A DNA stretch of 46,582 nt from the IMG/VR virus record IMGVR_UViG_3300034817_000007, positions 1-46,582 of that record, one strand, 5' to 3'. Shown piece by piece: positions 27,691-35,423 of this stretch. Position 1 is the stretch's first letter. Each line of letters begins with the position of its first letter. A program made the position numbers and the translations under genes. The notes under the pieces are model-generated. The model saw only the letters and a list, made by a program, of their open reading frames with translations. It was not told where the DNA came from and did no database searches. The stretch comes from a virus.

Positions 27691-30320
27691 CGCTTGATCT
27701 TTCGTTCGCTGACCGCCGTGTTGTAGGCCTCGACGACCAGGTCCACGGCCTGCCGCTTCGACGTGATCACCGCGTTGTGCAGGTGGATATGGACGTCACC
27801 CCCGGCCCCTGGGGTCACGGTCTCCGCGCCGTGCTCACCGAATGAGTACGTCCGGCCGCTCGCGCCGATGCCCACGACCGGCTCGCGGATGACACCGCCG
27901 TTCGCCATCGCGATGTGGTCGTGCGGGTTGCCGCCCGCGAAGTTGTGCTGGTTGTAGACGAGCGGGCTGTACGCGTGGCGGCGGCCGTTCTGGATGTTCA
28001 GGTCCTGCCAGGGAGAGATCAGCTCCTTGGTGCGCGACATGTACCGCTGGTTCCACACCTCGGCCAGCTTGCGGTTCCAGTGGAAGTCGACCGCCCGGCC
28101 CAGCGCGTGATAGGACACGTTCCCGGTCAGCGTGCGGGCCCCGGGCCGATCCTGCGACAGCACCTCGATGCCGGGCACGATCTGCCGGGCCGCGCGGACG
28201 ATCCAGTCCGACGTGCGGCCACCCGCCGGGACCGGCAGCACGACCTTCGCCTCGACCTCGGACCTCGGCGGGATACGCGTGCCGGCGGCGTTCGTGGTGA
28301 CCTTGAACGGCCGCTGCTCGACCGGGTAGTAGCCGCCCGCCGCGAAGCCGTTGCGGCCCGCGTTCAGGTCCTCGAGCATCTCCCGGTGCTTACCGGTCTG
28401 CTGGGCGTTGACGATGAACTCGCCACCCGCCAGGCCAAAGCCGTCCCCGCCCGGGCCGTGGCCGCGCAGGTTGTCGACGCCCGACGGCGGGCCCGGAAGC
28501 CTGCCGGAGAACGGCGCGTATTGGCCACCCTGCGCGTAGCCGCCGTACCGCTTCGCCGGGCCCTTCTCGCCCTTCAGCTTCGCAATCTCGGAGGCAATCG
28601 GGATGCCGTCGGCCAGCGACCGCTGGAAGACGTACAGGTCCCTCAGGGCGGAAACGATCGAGTCGACGCCGGCCACGACGAGTTTGGTGGTCTTGCCCTT
28701 CGGGATCGACCCGTACGTCGTGACCAGCTTGTCCGTCTCGGTCTTGCTCAGGTGAGACTTGGCCGCCTCTTCCTTCAGCGCGGCGATGCGGGCGTTGTGC
28801 TTCTTCGTCGCCTCAGCGATGCCGATACCCGACTGAACGTCGGCGAAGTACATGTCCTTCGACGCCGACGCGACCGCCTCGAGCGCGTCCCGGTTGGACC
28901 GGCCCGCCGCCGAGTGGATGTTGAGGGTGCGGCCGTTCTTCTGGATCGAACCGGACAGGGCGTCCCAGCTGGCCTCGTACGCCTCGTTCGCGTCGATGGC
29001 GGCGATCTGCGCCCCGTACAGGTTCTGAGTCGCCTTACGCAGCCCGTCGACGATCGCCGCGGCCCGGCCACCGGCCGGGGCCAGGGCGGCGAGCGAGTCG
29101 TTGTAGGCCTTCTGCGCCTGGGTGGCGACGTCCTGGACGGCCTTGACGTCATCCTGGGTTGCCACGAACAGGCCGTTGGCCCGGGCCGCCGCCGCGGCAG
29201 CGTCGCTGTTCTTGGCCAGCGCGAGGACCTGCGCGGCAATCGCCGTGGCCGCGCCGGCCGCGCTTTCGGTGACGTTCTTGTTGATGCCGACCAGGCCGGC
29301 AGCGGCGAACTCGAGCTCCTTGAACTTGCCCGGCAGGTAGGCGATGATCCCGTACAGCTCGGTCAGGCCGCGGACCAGATAGGCGGTCGCCTCGATCAGC
29401 ACGCCGGCGACCTTGGCGATGTTCGTCAGCGCACTGGCGGCATCATCCGAGTCGCCCGAGATGATCGAGAATGCCTTGCCGACGGACTCGCCGATGATCG
29501 AGAACGACTTGCCGAGCGCGTCGATCACCGGCTTGCCCTTGGTGACCAGCGACTCGAAGCCCTTCAGGATCCCGTCCACGCCGTCGAGGGCACCGTTCAC
29601 CAGCGGCTGCACGAAACCGGACGAGTCCGAGAAGATGTGCTTGATCCGGCCTTCCGCCGAGTCGAACCGGGCCTCGATCTGCCCGATCGCGGCCAGGACC
29701 GGCTCGACGAACGGCTGGGCATCGTCCTTCAGGCTGCTGAGCAGCTTTTGCCCGATCTCCGCGCCGGCCGCCTGGACCCGCGGGTCGTCCTTGACCAGCA
29801 GCAGGCCGCCGATCACGCCGCCGACGCCCGCGCCGCCGATCACCGCGGCCGAGATGCCTGCGGCGACCACAGGGGCCGCGGCCACCGCGGCGATCACCAG
29901 CTGAGGCGAGACCGGCGCCGACTCCAGCAGAGACCCGAGCTTCGACGAGAACCGCGTGGCGAATCCCGCCGCGGCCTCGCCGCCTCCGTCGCCGCCGACA
30001 TCGCCGAGCTTCTTCTTGAAGCGGCTGAGCTCCCCGAGTGCCCGCTCGGTCTTGATCTTCACCTCGACGGTGGCCGAGTCCCGGGACAGCCGCCGCAGCT
30101 TCTCCTCGGTGGCCTCGATCGCGGCGAAGGCCTTCTTCGGGTCGGCCTTGATGTCGATCGGATCCAGGTCGAGCCGCTTCAGCGCCCGGTTGAGCTGCCC
30201 GCCGACCTGCCTACCGGCCTTGCCGCCCGGGTCCTGCTTGGCGAGGTCGGTCTTCAGCTTGTCGTCGAAACCCGTGACATCAGGCTCGACCGGAACGTAG
30301 GCGCGACGCAGGACGGTCAC
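27687..30320 (-). CDS. Tape measure protein with peptidase-like domain
   Basis: An 877-residue protein that should set tail length. Residues 1-115 are charged helices, then hydrophobic Ala/Gly-rich stretches near 130-175 and 260-320, as expected for a tape measure. Near the C-terminus H738-x6-D745 in SYHALGRAVDFHW and H800-D-H802 in NPHDHIAM resemble the zinc site of M15/LAS peptidases, suggesting local wall digestion during DNA entry. It ends with a His-rich beta segment (GGDVHIHLHNAV). Confidence 0.85.
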   Translation of the reverse strand: MTVLRRAYVPVEPDVTGFDDKLKTDLAKQDPGGKAGRQVGGQLNRALKRLDLDPIDIKADPKKAFAAIEATEEKLRRLSRDSATVEVKIKTERALGELSRFKKKLGDVGGDGGGEAAAGFATRFSSKLGSLLESAPVSPQLVIAAVAAAPVVAAGISAAVIGGAGVGGVIGGLLLVKDDPRVQAAGAEIGQKLLSSLKDDAQPFVEPVLAAIGQIEARFDSAEGRIKHIFSDSSGFVQPLVNGALDGVDGILKGFESLVTKGKPVIDALGKSFSIIGESVGKAFSIISGDSDDAASALTNIAKVAGVLIEATAYLVRGLTELYGIIAYLPGKFKELEFAAAGLVGINKNVTESAAGAATAIAAQVLALAKNSDAAAAAARANGLFVATQDDVKAVQDVATQAQKAYNDSLAALAPAGGRAAAIVDGLRKATQNLYGAQIAAIDANEAYEASWDALSGSIQKNGRTLNIHSAAGRSNRDALEAVASASKDMYFADVQSGIGIAEATKKHNARIAALKEEAAKSHLSKTETDKLVTTYGSIPKGKTTKLVVAGVDSIVSALRDLYVFQRSLADGIPIASEIAKLKGEKGPAKRYGGYAQGGQYAPFSGRLPGPPSGVDNLRGHGPGGDGFGLAGGEFIVNAQQTGKHREMLEDLNAGRNGFAAGGYYPVEQRPFKVTTNAAGTRIPPRSEVEAKVVLPVPAGGRTSDWIVRAARQIVPGIEVLSQDRPGARTLTGNVSYHALGRAVDFHWNRKLAEVWNQRYMSRTKELISPWQDLNIQNGRRHAYSPLVYNQHNFAGGNPHDHIAMANGGVIREPVVGIGASGRTYSFGEHGAETVTPGAGGDVHIHLHNAVITSKRQAVDLVVEAYNTAVSERKIKR

Positions 30321-30652
30321 AGGCCACCGCCGGCGATGGTGGCGCCGTTCTTGATCGCGGCGGGAACGAGGTGCGGACGCGGTACTGGGTGCTGTTCGGT
30401 GCCTTCCTCGACCATCTGGCCGTAGAAGGCCTTGTCCCCCCAGCCGACCGCGAAGCCCTCGATGCCGGTCTTCAGGTCGGTGATCTCCTCGACCTCGATG
30501 TGCCGCGCCAGGTTGCCGGTCCGCTTCGGCGCGAGGGCGCGGGCGTCCTTCTGGATCGCCTTGGCGAGCTGGCGGCAGACCTCCTGCGCCTGCTCCGAGT
30601 TGGCCAGTTCGCGCAGCGCCCTCGGGTCGGTCGGCCGCTTGTCCACTTCCAT
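30317..30652 (-). CDS. HK97 gp10-like tail/joining protein, 111 aa
   Basis: The helical N-terminus and the segment GWGDKAFYGQMVEEGTEQHP followed by VPRPHLVPAAI match the HK97 gp10-like pattern of head-tail or tail-completion proteins. It lies unusually late, between tail chaperones and tape measure. The ATG at 30652 has GAGGTGG upstream; a start six codons earlier is possible. Confidence 0.6.
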   Translation of the reverse strand: MEVDKRPTDPRALRELANSEQAQEVCRQLAKAIQKDARALAPKRTGNLARHIEVEEITDLKTGIEGFAVGWGDKAFYGQMVEEGTEQHPVPRPHLVPAAIKNGATIAGGGL

Positions 30653-30666
30653 GACCGCCACCTCTT

Positions 30667-31352
30667 TCACTCGCCGCGGCCGAAGGAGTTGAAATGCTCG
30701 GCGAACGCCCGGAACCGCTCCTCGCGGGCCTTCTCCTCGGCGATCTCCGAGGTCAGCACCGGCGACGCCAGCGCCTCACTGAACGCCCGCACCGGGCAGC
30801 CCCCGGCGCACTTGCCGCCGCACTCGGCGTCGTGATGGACCGGGCGCAAATGCTGGTAGGCGATGTTGATGAGCAGGCGTCCGGACACGTCGCTCAGCCA
30901 GGCGAGGCCGCGCCGGCCAGGGGTCAGGCCGGCGAGGCCGGGGAGTCCGAGGCAGAGCCGCTCGAACTCGTCGAAGTTGGCGACGATCCAGTGGAGGAGG
31001 TGGACCGTCGCCCGGTAGGGCGGCCCGCTTCTGCGCCGAGGATCACGTACGCAACCTCGGCGAGATCCTCGGTGTCGACGCCACTCTCGAGGGCCAGCTC
31101 ATAGAAGCGCTGCCACTCGGAGTCGTCCTCAGAATCGGGCGCGGTCAGGGCGCGGCGGATTACTTCCCGCAGGGCTGCCGCCCCTTCATTGCCGCCGACG
31201 ACGCCGCTGAACCAGGCGCCGACGGTCAGCTGAAGCATGCCCGGGATCCGGCCGCGGACGGTGAAGGTTTCGCCGCAGAATTCGAAGGTGTCCGGCTCGG
31301 CGGATGGCTCGTGCTCCCGTTTCGCTGCGGCGAAGCTGCCAAGTGATGCCAC
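30667..31352 (-). CDS. Tail assembly chaperone fusion (gpG-T like) by -1 frameshift
   Basis: The reading one base back from the gpG-like frame is open to 30667 and encodes a Leu/Arg-rich sequence (TVHLLHWIVANFDEFERLCL ... FAEHFNSFGRGE), while the 0-frame end looks like a shadow (SSTGSSPTSTSSSGSAS). A -1 shift at about 31015-31040, just before GGGCCGCCC on the minus strand, would make a fusion of about 228 residues. Long-tailed phages commonly make such a fusion just before the tape measure gene. The exact slip site is not clear. The -1 part has a Cys cluster (CGGKCAGGC). Confidence 0.6.
30924..31352 (-). CDS. Tail assembly chaperone (gpG-like), 142 aa
   Basis: Starts MASLGSFAAAKREHEPSAEP; DTFEFCGETFTVRGRIPGML and the helical middle are typical of gpG-like chaperones that bind the tape measure. 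Conserved-looking sequence ends at about residue 112 (VILGAEAG); the remaining 30 residues are Ser/Thr-rich and probably an untrimmed 0-frame tail. It lies after the major tail protein and terminator hairpins. Confidence 0.7.
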   Translation of the reverse strand: MASLGSFAAAKREHEPSAEPDTFEFCGETFTVRGRIPGMLQLTVGAWFSGVVGGNEGAAALREVIRRALTAPDSEDDSEWQRFYELALESGVDTEDLAEVAYVILGAEAGRPTGRRSTSSTGSSPTSTSSSGSASDSPASPA

Positions 31353-31381
31353 TGTTTCTCCAGCCCCGATGTCCCGATGAA

Positions 31382-31443
31382 GTGCCCGGCCGCCGTCGGG
31401 ACGAGCGGCGGCCGGGCACGAAAAAGCCCCGCGGTCGGCGGGG
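31382..31443 (-). terminator. Tandem hairpins after the major tail protein gene
   Basis: Reading leftward, the first is CCCCGC-CGACC-GCGGGG (31443-31427) followed by C and five U, a proper intrinsic terminator. The second has 14-base perfect arms (31382-31395 and 31406-31419) around a 10-base loop. Partial termination here would let the abundant tail tube protein be made in excess over the chaperones. Confidence 0.75.
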
Positions 31444-31464
31444 GCGGCGAAATGGTGCGGCAGG

Positions 31465-32052
31465 TCAGCCGAGCGCCAGGTTGCCGGCGGTGAAGCGGTG
31501 GTACGGGGTCGTATAGCCGGTCGCCGGGATCTCGGCGTTGAACTCGAAGCTGAGCCCCGCCTTGGTCTCGAAGTTGCCGCGCACGTACTCCATCGAGCCG
31601 ACCTGGAACACCTGCGGCCACACGATGATCTCGTCGTCGCCGTTGCTCTGGAACGCCAGCATCACGCGCACCTCGGAGCCGGCCAGCGGCGGCGTGTACT
31701 CGGACATCTTGGTGCCGGTCGTGCCGGTGATGGCGATCGTGCCGCCGTTACCGACCAACTTCCAGTTGATGTCGGTGATCTCGTTGAGCACGCCGGCGAC
31801 GCGGCTCGACTTGCTGGTGACGACCGTGCGGACCGGGTAGAGGGACTCGGCGACCTTGATGTCGGACGTCTCGGTCCCCTCGGTGTAGGTGATCCCGGCG
31901 TCGGTCGATCCGACGTCCACCCAGTTCGTCCAGGTCGGGCTGAACTTCGAGGCGGCGACGGAGAACGTGGGGATAGTGGTGCCCAGCGGCGCGTAGCGGA
32001 TCCGGCCCGGGCCGGTCTGGACGGCCGCGGAGGTGATGGGGTTGATGGCCAC
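31465..32052 (-). CDS. Major tail (tube) protein, 195 aa
   Basis: Begins MAINPITSAAVQTGPGRIRY and is beta-rich with conserved-looking DVGSTDAGITYTEG and EVRVMLAFQSNGDDEII. Size and position (after tail terminator, before chaperones and tape measure) fit the tube protein, and it is followed by a strong hairpin pair as expected for a highly expressed gene. Confidence 0.8.
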   Translation of the reverse strand: MAINPITSAAVQTGPGRIRYAPLGTTIPTFSVAASKFSPTWTNWVDVGSTDAGITYTEGTETSDIKVAESLYPVRTVVTSKSSRVAGVLNEITDINWKLVGNGGTIAITGTTGTKMSEYTPPLAGSEVRVMLAFQSNGDDEIIVWPQVFQVGSMEYVRGNFETKAGLSFEFNAEIPATGYTTPYHRFTAGNLALG

Positions 32053-32055
32053 GGG

Positions 32056-32289
32056 TCAGCCCTCCGTCTGCTTCGCGCCGGCGCGGGCCGCCGGGGTGGT
32101 CTTGCCGCCGAAGTCCTCGGCGGGACGGCCGGTGATCTCGGCCTTGATGGCGGCGGCTTCCGGGCTGTCGTCGACGACGACCAGGTCCTGCCAGCCGTTG
32201 GCCTTGACGGCGTCAGGTTCGATGCGCTGCCCCCGGGTGTAGGCGAGGACGCCACCCCAGGGGATGTCTTGCTTGGCGACGTACGCCAC
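32056..32289 (-). CDS. Small head-tail region protein, 77 aa
   Basis: MAYVAKQDIPWGGVLAYTRG at the start and a Lys/Ala-rich tail. It sits between tail terminator and tube protein. The first half resembles short strand-rich phage accessory proteins; no function can be named. Confidence 0.5.
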   Translation of the reverse strand: MAYVAKQDIPWGGVLAYTRGQRIEPDAVKANGWQDLVVVDDSPEAAAIKAEITGRPAEDFGGKTTPAARAGAKQTEG

Positions 32290-32304
32290 GGGTTACCTCC
32301 GGAA

Positions 32305-32706
32305 TCAGGGCATGACGGTGAGTGCGATGTCCGAGCGGTATCGGGCCCGCCCGGTGTCCTCCGCGGGCGTCCACAGCCCGGACAGGCGGATCGCGACGCC
32401 GGTCACACGGCCGCCGGTGACGGCTTGACCGACGAGGTCGAAGACGGCGGCACAGACTGTGAGGTCGAGTGTCTTGGCGTCGGCCTTCGCGCCGACTCCG
32501 CTACCGCCCCACGATGCGATCGAGAACTCCGGCGCGGCTTCCCATGGCCAGGGCTGCGGGCCGCCGAGGACGGTCACCTGCAGGCACGCCAGGTCCGACT
32601 GCAGCTCGGTGCCGACGCGCGCGCCGTGCAGCGGGACGAGGCTGGCGTGCGCGGCGAGGAAGGCAACCAACGCGGCCTCGGCGTCCGGAAGCGGGGTGAA
32701 CGTCAC
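32305..32706 (-). CDS. Tail terminator-like protein, 133 aa
   Basis: The pattern PDAEAALVAFLAAHASLVPL near the start, then beta strands (LACLQVTVLGG, LDLTVCAAVFDLVGQAV) and a terminal strand RYRSDIALTV, resembles small tail-completion proteins of the gpU/HK97 gp10-neighbour type. Position directly before the tube protein block supports it. Confidence 0.6.
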   Translation of the reverse strand: MTFTPLPDAEAALVAFLAAHASLVPLHGARVGTELQSDLACLQVTVLGGPQPWPWEAAPEFSIASWGGSGVGAKADAKTLDLTVCAAVFDLVGQAVTGGRVTGVAIRLSGLWTPAEDTGRARYRSDIALTVMP

Positions 32707-32709
32707 GGC

Positions 32710-33042
32710 TCAGTCCTTCGTCGCGACACGGCGCAGGTAGGCACGGACGTGATGCAGCTGGCCGCGGACGTATGAGTGCATGACCTCGCCGTCCACCTCG
32801 TAGGTGAACCCGTCTGGGCCGACCACCCGATCCGTCGCCTCGAGATCCAGGTCGGGATTGCCGAAGACATAGGCGCGGGTGATCGTTCGCGGCTCGTCTC
32901 CGATCACCTCGGCGACCGACTTGTGCGACCACTTCACGCTGAAGTCCGTGCTCGTCGCGTTGCCCCAGTCGCGGGCCTGGTTGCCGTAGCCGCCGGAGGC
33001 GAGTGGTGCCCGCAGGCGGGTGATCGTCTCGTGCAGGATCAC
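32710..33042 (-). CDS. Head closure / stopper-like protein, 110 aa
   Basis: Starts VILHETITRLRAPLASGGYG; DWGNATSTDFSVKWSHKSV and DRVVGPDGFTYEVDGEV fit the small beta-barrel head-closure proteins that seal the portal after packaging. The GTG lies two bases after the upstream stop; a longer form would run into that gene. Confidence 0.6.
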   Translation of the reverse strand: MILHETITRLRAPLASGGYGNQARDWGNATSTDFSVKWSHKSVAEVIGDEPRTITRAYVFGNPDLDLEATDRVVGPDGFTYEVDGEVMHSYVRGQLHHVRAYLRRVATKD

Positions 33043-33044
33043 GA

Positions 33045-33524
33045 TCAGACCGTGACGCGCAGGATGCCGTTCGCCGACCACACGATCGTGAACGTTCCCG
33101 CCGTCACCGACTGGGAGCCGCCGAAGTAGTTGAAGCAGACACCCTGATCGGCCACGGTGCCCGCGGTGATCGTGTCGTCATAGACGAAGCACCCGAACAC
33201 GCTGGCCAGGGTGACGTTGCCGCCGCCGGCCAGGTCGGCCGCGTCGAACATGGCCACGCCGGAGCTGGGAGTCGTGAAGGTCTTCGACGCCAGCGCCCGG
33301 CCGCCGCTGACCCAGTTGGTCGCGTCCGTGACCTCGTTGGTGGTCGTCCACACGCCGGTGTTGAAGCCGGTCGAGGCGACCGCGGCGTCCTTGTCCGGGG
33401 TGATGGAGTTGTTGTGCAGCGACACCTTCACCGTGTCGGAGTCCAGGCCGGTGAAGCCCGTCCCGGCCGCCTGGTAGGCGGTAATGAGGAACTCGCGGAA
33501 GATCGCGCTCGCGGACCAGGCCAT
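33045..33524 (-). CDS. Virion decoration-like protein, 159 aa
   Basis: Begins MAWSASAIFREFLITAYQAA and contains LDSDTVKVSLHNNSITPDKD, then Gly/Thr-rich beta strands. This type lies among connector genes in several actinophages and is probably a head or neck surface protein; the assignment is by likeness and place. Confidence 0.55.
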   Translation of the reverse strand: MAWSASAIFREFLITAYQAAGTGFTGLDSDTVKVSLHNNSITPDKDAAVASTGFNTGVWTTTNEVTDATNWVSGGRALASKTFTTPSSGVAMFDAADLAGGGNVTLASVFGCFVYDDTITAGTVADQGVCFNYFGGSQSVTAGTFTIVWSANGILRVTV

Positions 33525-33805
33525 CAGTTATCTCCATCTTCGGCGCGCAGACGCGCGAGCTCCTCGCGGGCTGCGGCCAGGGATTGCCGCATCCCCTCCA
33601 GCTTTCGATCCGCACACTCGGGGTCGTCGACCAGCGCCAGGTCGACGCCGGCAACCTTCTCCTCCATTGCGGCGACCGCCTTCTGGGCTTCCTCGATCGC
33701 GGTGGCGCGCTGCCAGACCAGCAGTTCGCGTTCCTCGGCCGCCGACAGGGGCGCGCCGACCTCGACGGCTGCGTTGAACGCGCCTCCGCCCGCGGTGGAA
33801 TGCAC
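33524..33805 (-). CDS. Coiled-coil protein, 93 aa
   Basis: Residues 20-90 form a long charged coiled coil (EERELLVWQRATAIEEAQKA, GMRQSLAAAREELARLRAE). It may help assembly of the surface proteins encoded around it. No family recognised. Confidence 0.5.
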   Translation of the reverse strand: MHSTAGGGAFNAAVEVGAPLSAAEERELLVWQRATAIEEAQKAVAAMEEKVAGVDLALVDDPECADRKLEGMRQSLAAAREELARLRAEDGDN

Positions 33806-33806
33806 G

Positions 33807-34118
33807 TCAGCTCCTCAGGTTCACGGTGGCCGTCGGGGCGTAGACCGCCGCGTCCGTGCCGTCGTCTCGGGTCGTGACCACGCTCATCACCGGGCGGCCA
33901 TCGCCGTCGGTCTGCACGAGCTGGCCGCCGATGTAATCGGCGCGCTCGACCGCCTCGACCTTGCAACGCGTCCCGGCCGGAACCATCGGCGCGCTCAGCC
34001 CGGCCAGGCCCCGGCAGTTGTGGAACCGGGTGTGCGGGGATGCCTCGTGGGTGACGTCGGTGTGGTCGCAGTTCGGGCACTCCCAGCGCCGCTCGGCGGC
34101 GAGCGCGAACACGCCCAT
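33807..34118 (-). CDS. Zinc-ribbon virion-region protein, 103 aa
   Basis: CPNCDHTDVTH near residue 14 with C at FHNC and TRCKVEAVER indicates one zinc site; the rest is beta-type. The ATG at 34118 has GGGAGG 4 bases upstream; a GTG one codon earlier is too close to it. Confidence 0.55.
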   Translation of the reverse strand: MGVFALAAERRWECPNCDHTDVTHEASPHTRFHNCRGLAGLSAPMVPAGTRCKVEAVERADYIGGQLVQTDGDGRPVMSVVTTRDDGTDAAVYAPTATVNLRS

Positions 34119-34127
34119 CACGCCTCC

Positions 34128-34934
34128 CTAAGGCCGCAGGGTGACGCCCGCGTACGGGCGAGACGTGGTGCCGGTGTTCGGGCGAGACGTGGTGCCGATG
34201 AACGGCCGCGGGATGATCTTGCGGACCCGCGCGTCGTACGCCGTTCCGGTCGCCGAGGCCACCCCGGCGTTGGCCGCTCCAGGTGCACCCAGAACGACCG
34301 TGGCGTCGTACGCGGCCGACGTAGCGGCCGCCACGCCCGCAAGCGTGGTGATGGTGATCGTCGCGTCGAACGCCGCGCCGGTCGCGGCCGCCACACCTGC
34401 CGGCGCGTCGGTCTGGGCGGCCGTCGACACCGTGGCGTCGAGCGCGGCGCCTGTTCCTGTAGCAGCCCCAGGCTGGACGGCCAGGGCGGCGGTTGCGTCG
34501 TTCGCCGTGCCTGTACCGGTCGCCTCGGCCGCGTTGATTCCGAGCGCGACGGTGGTGTCGGCCGCCGATCCTGAGCCGGTGGCTTCGGCGGCGTTGGCGT
34601 TGACCGCGCTGGACGTGGATACGGTGGCGTCGTTGGCGACGCCTGTGCCGTCGGCGGAGCCGGGGAAAGCCGCGATGGAGCCGACGGCATCCGGCGCGGA
34701 TCCCGTGCCCGTCGCCTCGACCGCATTGACCGCGAGGGCGGCGGTGGCTGCGAGGGCGGATCCGGTGCCGGTCGCTTCGGCGGCGTTAGTGCCGATCGCA
34801 GCAAGGGCGTCCTGGGCAGATCCGGTTCCCGCGGCAACATCGGCCGGCGCATTCGTTGCTCCGCCGACGCCGTGGATGAACCGGCGGCGGACGACGGGTC
34901 GGCGGCGCTGCGGGCCGCGGCGCGGCCAGCCCAT
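34128..34934 (-). CDS. Repeat protein with about ten 20-24-residue units, 268 aa
   Basis: After a basic start (RRGPQRRRPVVRRRF) the protein is a chain of units like AAEATGTGSAxDATxALxxN, roughly ten copies over residues 30-225. It ends with RPFIGTTSRPNTGTTSRPYA, itself a short repeat. Ala/Thr/Gly-rich repeats of this sort suggest an extended virion surface fibre or spacer, possibly a glycosylation target because of its Thr/Ser content and the nearby glycosyltransferases. Only the repeats are seen; the role is inferred. Confidence 0.6.
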   Translation of the reverse strand: MGWPRRGPQRRRPVVRRRFIHGVGGATNAPADVAAGTGSAQDALAAIGTNAAEATGTGSALAATAALAVNAVEATGTGSAPDAVGSIAAFPGSADGTGVANDATVSTSSAVNANAAEATGSGSAADTTVALGINAAEATGTGTANDATAALAVQPGAATGTGAALDATVSTAAQTDAPAGVAAATGAAFDATITITTLAGVAAATSAAYDATVVLGAPGAANAGVASATGTAYDARVRKIIPRPFIGTTSRPNTGTTSRPYAGVTLRP

Positions 34935-34937
34935 CGG

Positions 34938-35414
34938 CTAACCCTGTTCTCTGACGTACAGCGTCCCCGACATCGTCAGGGAGTCAGCGGGGGCTGCGGC
35001 CAGCCGGACGACCAGGCTCGTGTCAGCCTGCGTAACGCCCCACTCGCAGCCGTCCGGCAGCCACAGCTTCTCGCCCGAGGCGACGTGGAAGGAATCGGCG
35101 TGCACGGTCGCCGTCGTGCCGGTGTTGGCTGCGGTCGTGTTGCACGTCTCGGCCGAGAACCCGGCCGCCGTGTCCGACCGGCCGAGCGGACTCGGGGTCG
35201 GGGTTGCGCCGCCGGATCCGGAGGTCGTGAAGCCGCGGATCACCGTGTACGGAAGCAGCTCGGCCTGGGCGTCGCCGAAGTCGGAGGACTGGCCGCAGAA
35301 GAAGCCGATGACCTCGAGCGGCTTGTCGTCGGCCGGGCGGATCTCGAACAGGTCGACCGCCGTGGTGACGGCAACCGCCGAGAAGGTGACCGTATAGATC
35401 CGGCCCTGCGACAT
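34938..35414 (-). CDS. Virion surface-like protein, 158 aa
   Basis: Beta-rich: MSQGRIYTVTFSAVAVTTAV, DLFEIRPADDKPLEVIGFF, later SGEKLWLPDGCEWGV and a final VRLAAAPADSLTMSGTLYV. It resembles small decoration or minor virion proteins of actinophages. It stands in a run of four such genes between the connector and the head-closure genes. Confidence 0.55.
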   Translation of the reverse strand: MSQGRIYTVTFSAVAVTTAVDLFEIRPADDKPLEVIGFFCGQSSDFGDAQAELLPYTVIRGFTTSGSGGATPTPSPLGRSDTAAGFSAETCNTTAANTGTTATVHADSFHVASGEKLWLPDGCEWGVTQADTSLVVRLAAAPADSLTMSGTLYVREQG

Positions 35415-35423
35415 GTGCCGCTC

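Noticed and set aside
27915-30425. 836-residue rightward reading over the tape measure gene
   Set aside because: Antisense frame of the tape measure; Arg/Asp/Val-rich without domains or ribosome site.
34128-34934. CRISPR-like array
   Set aside because: The repeats are at protein level with variable DNA, no conserved spaced DNA repeat and no cas genes anywhere in the window.
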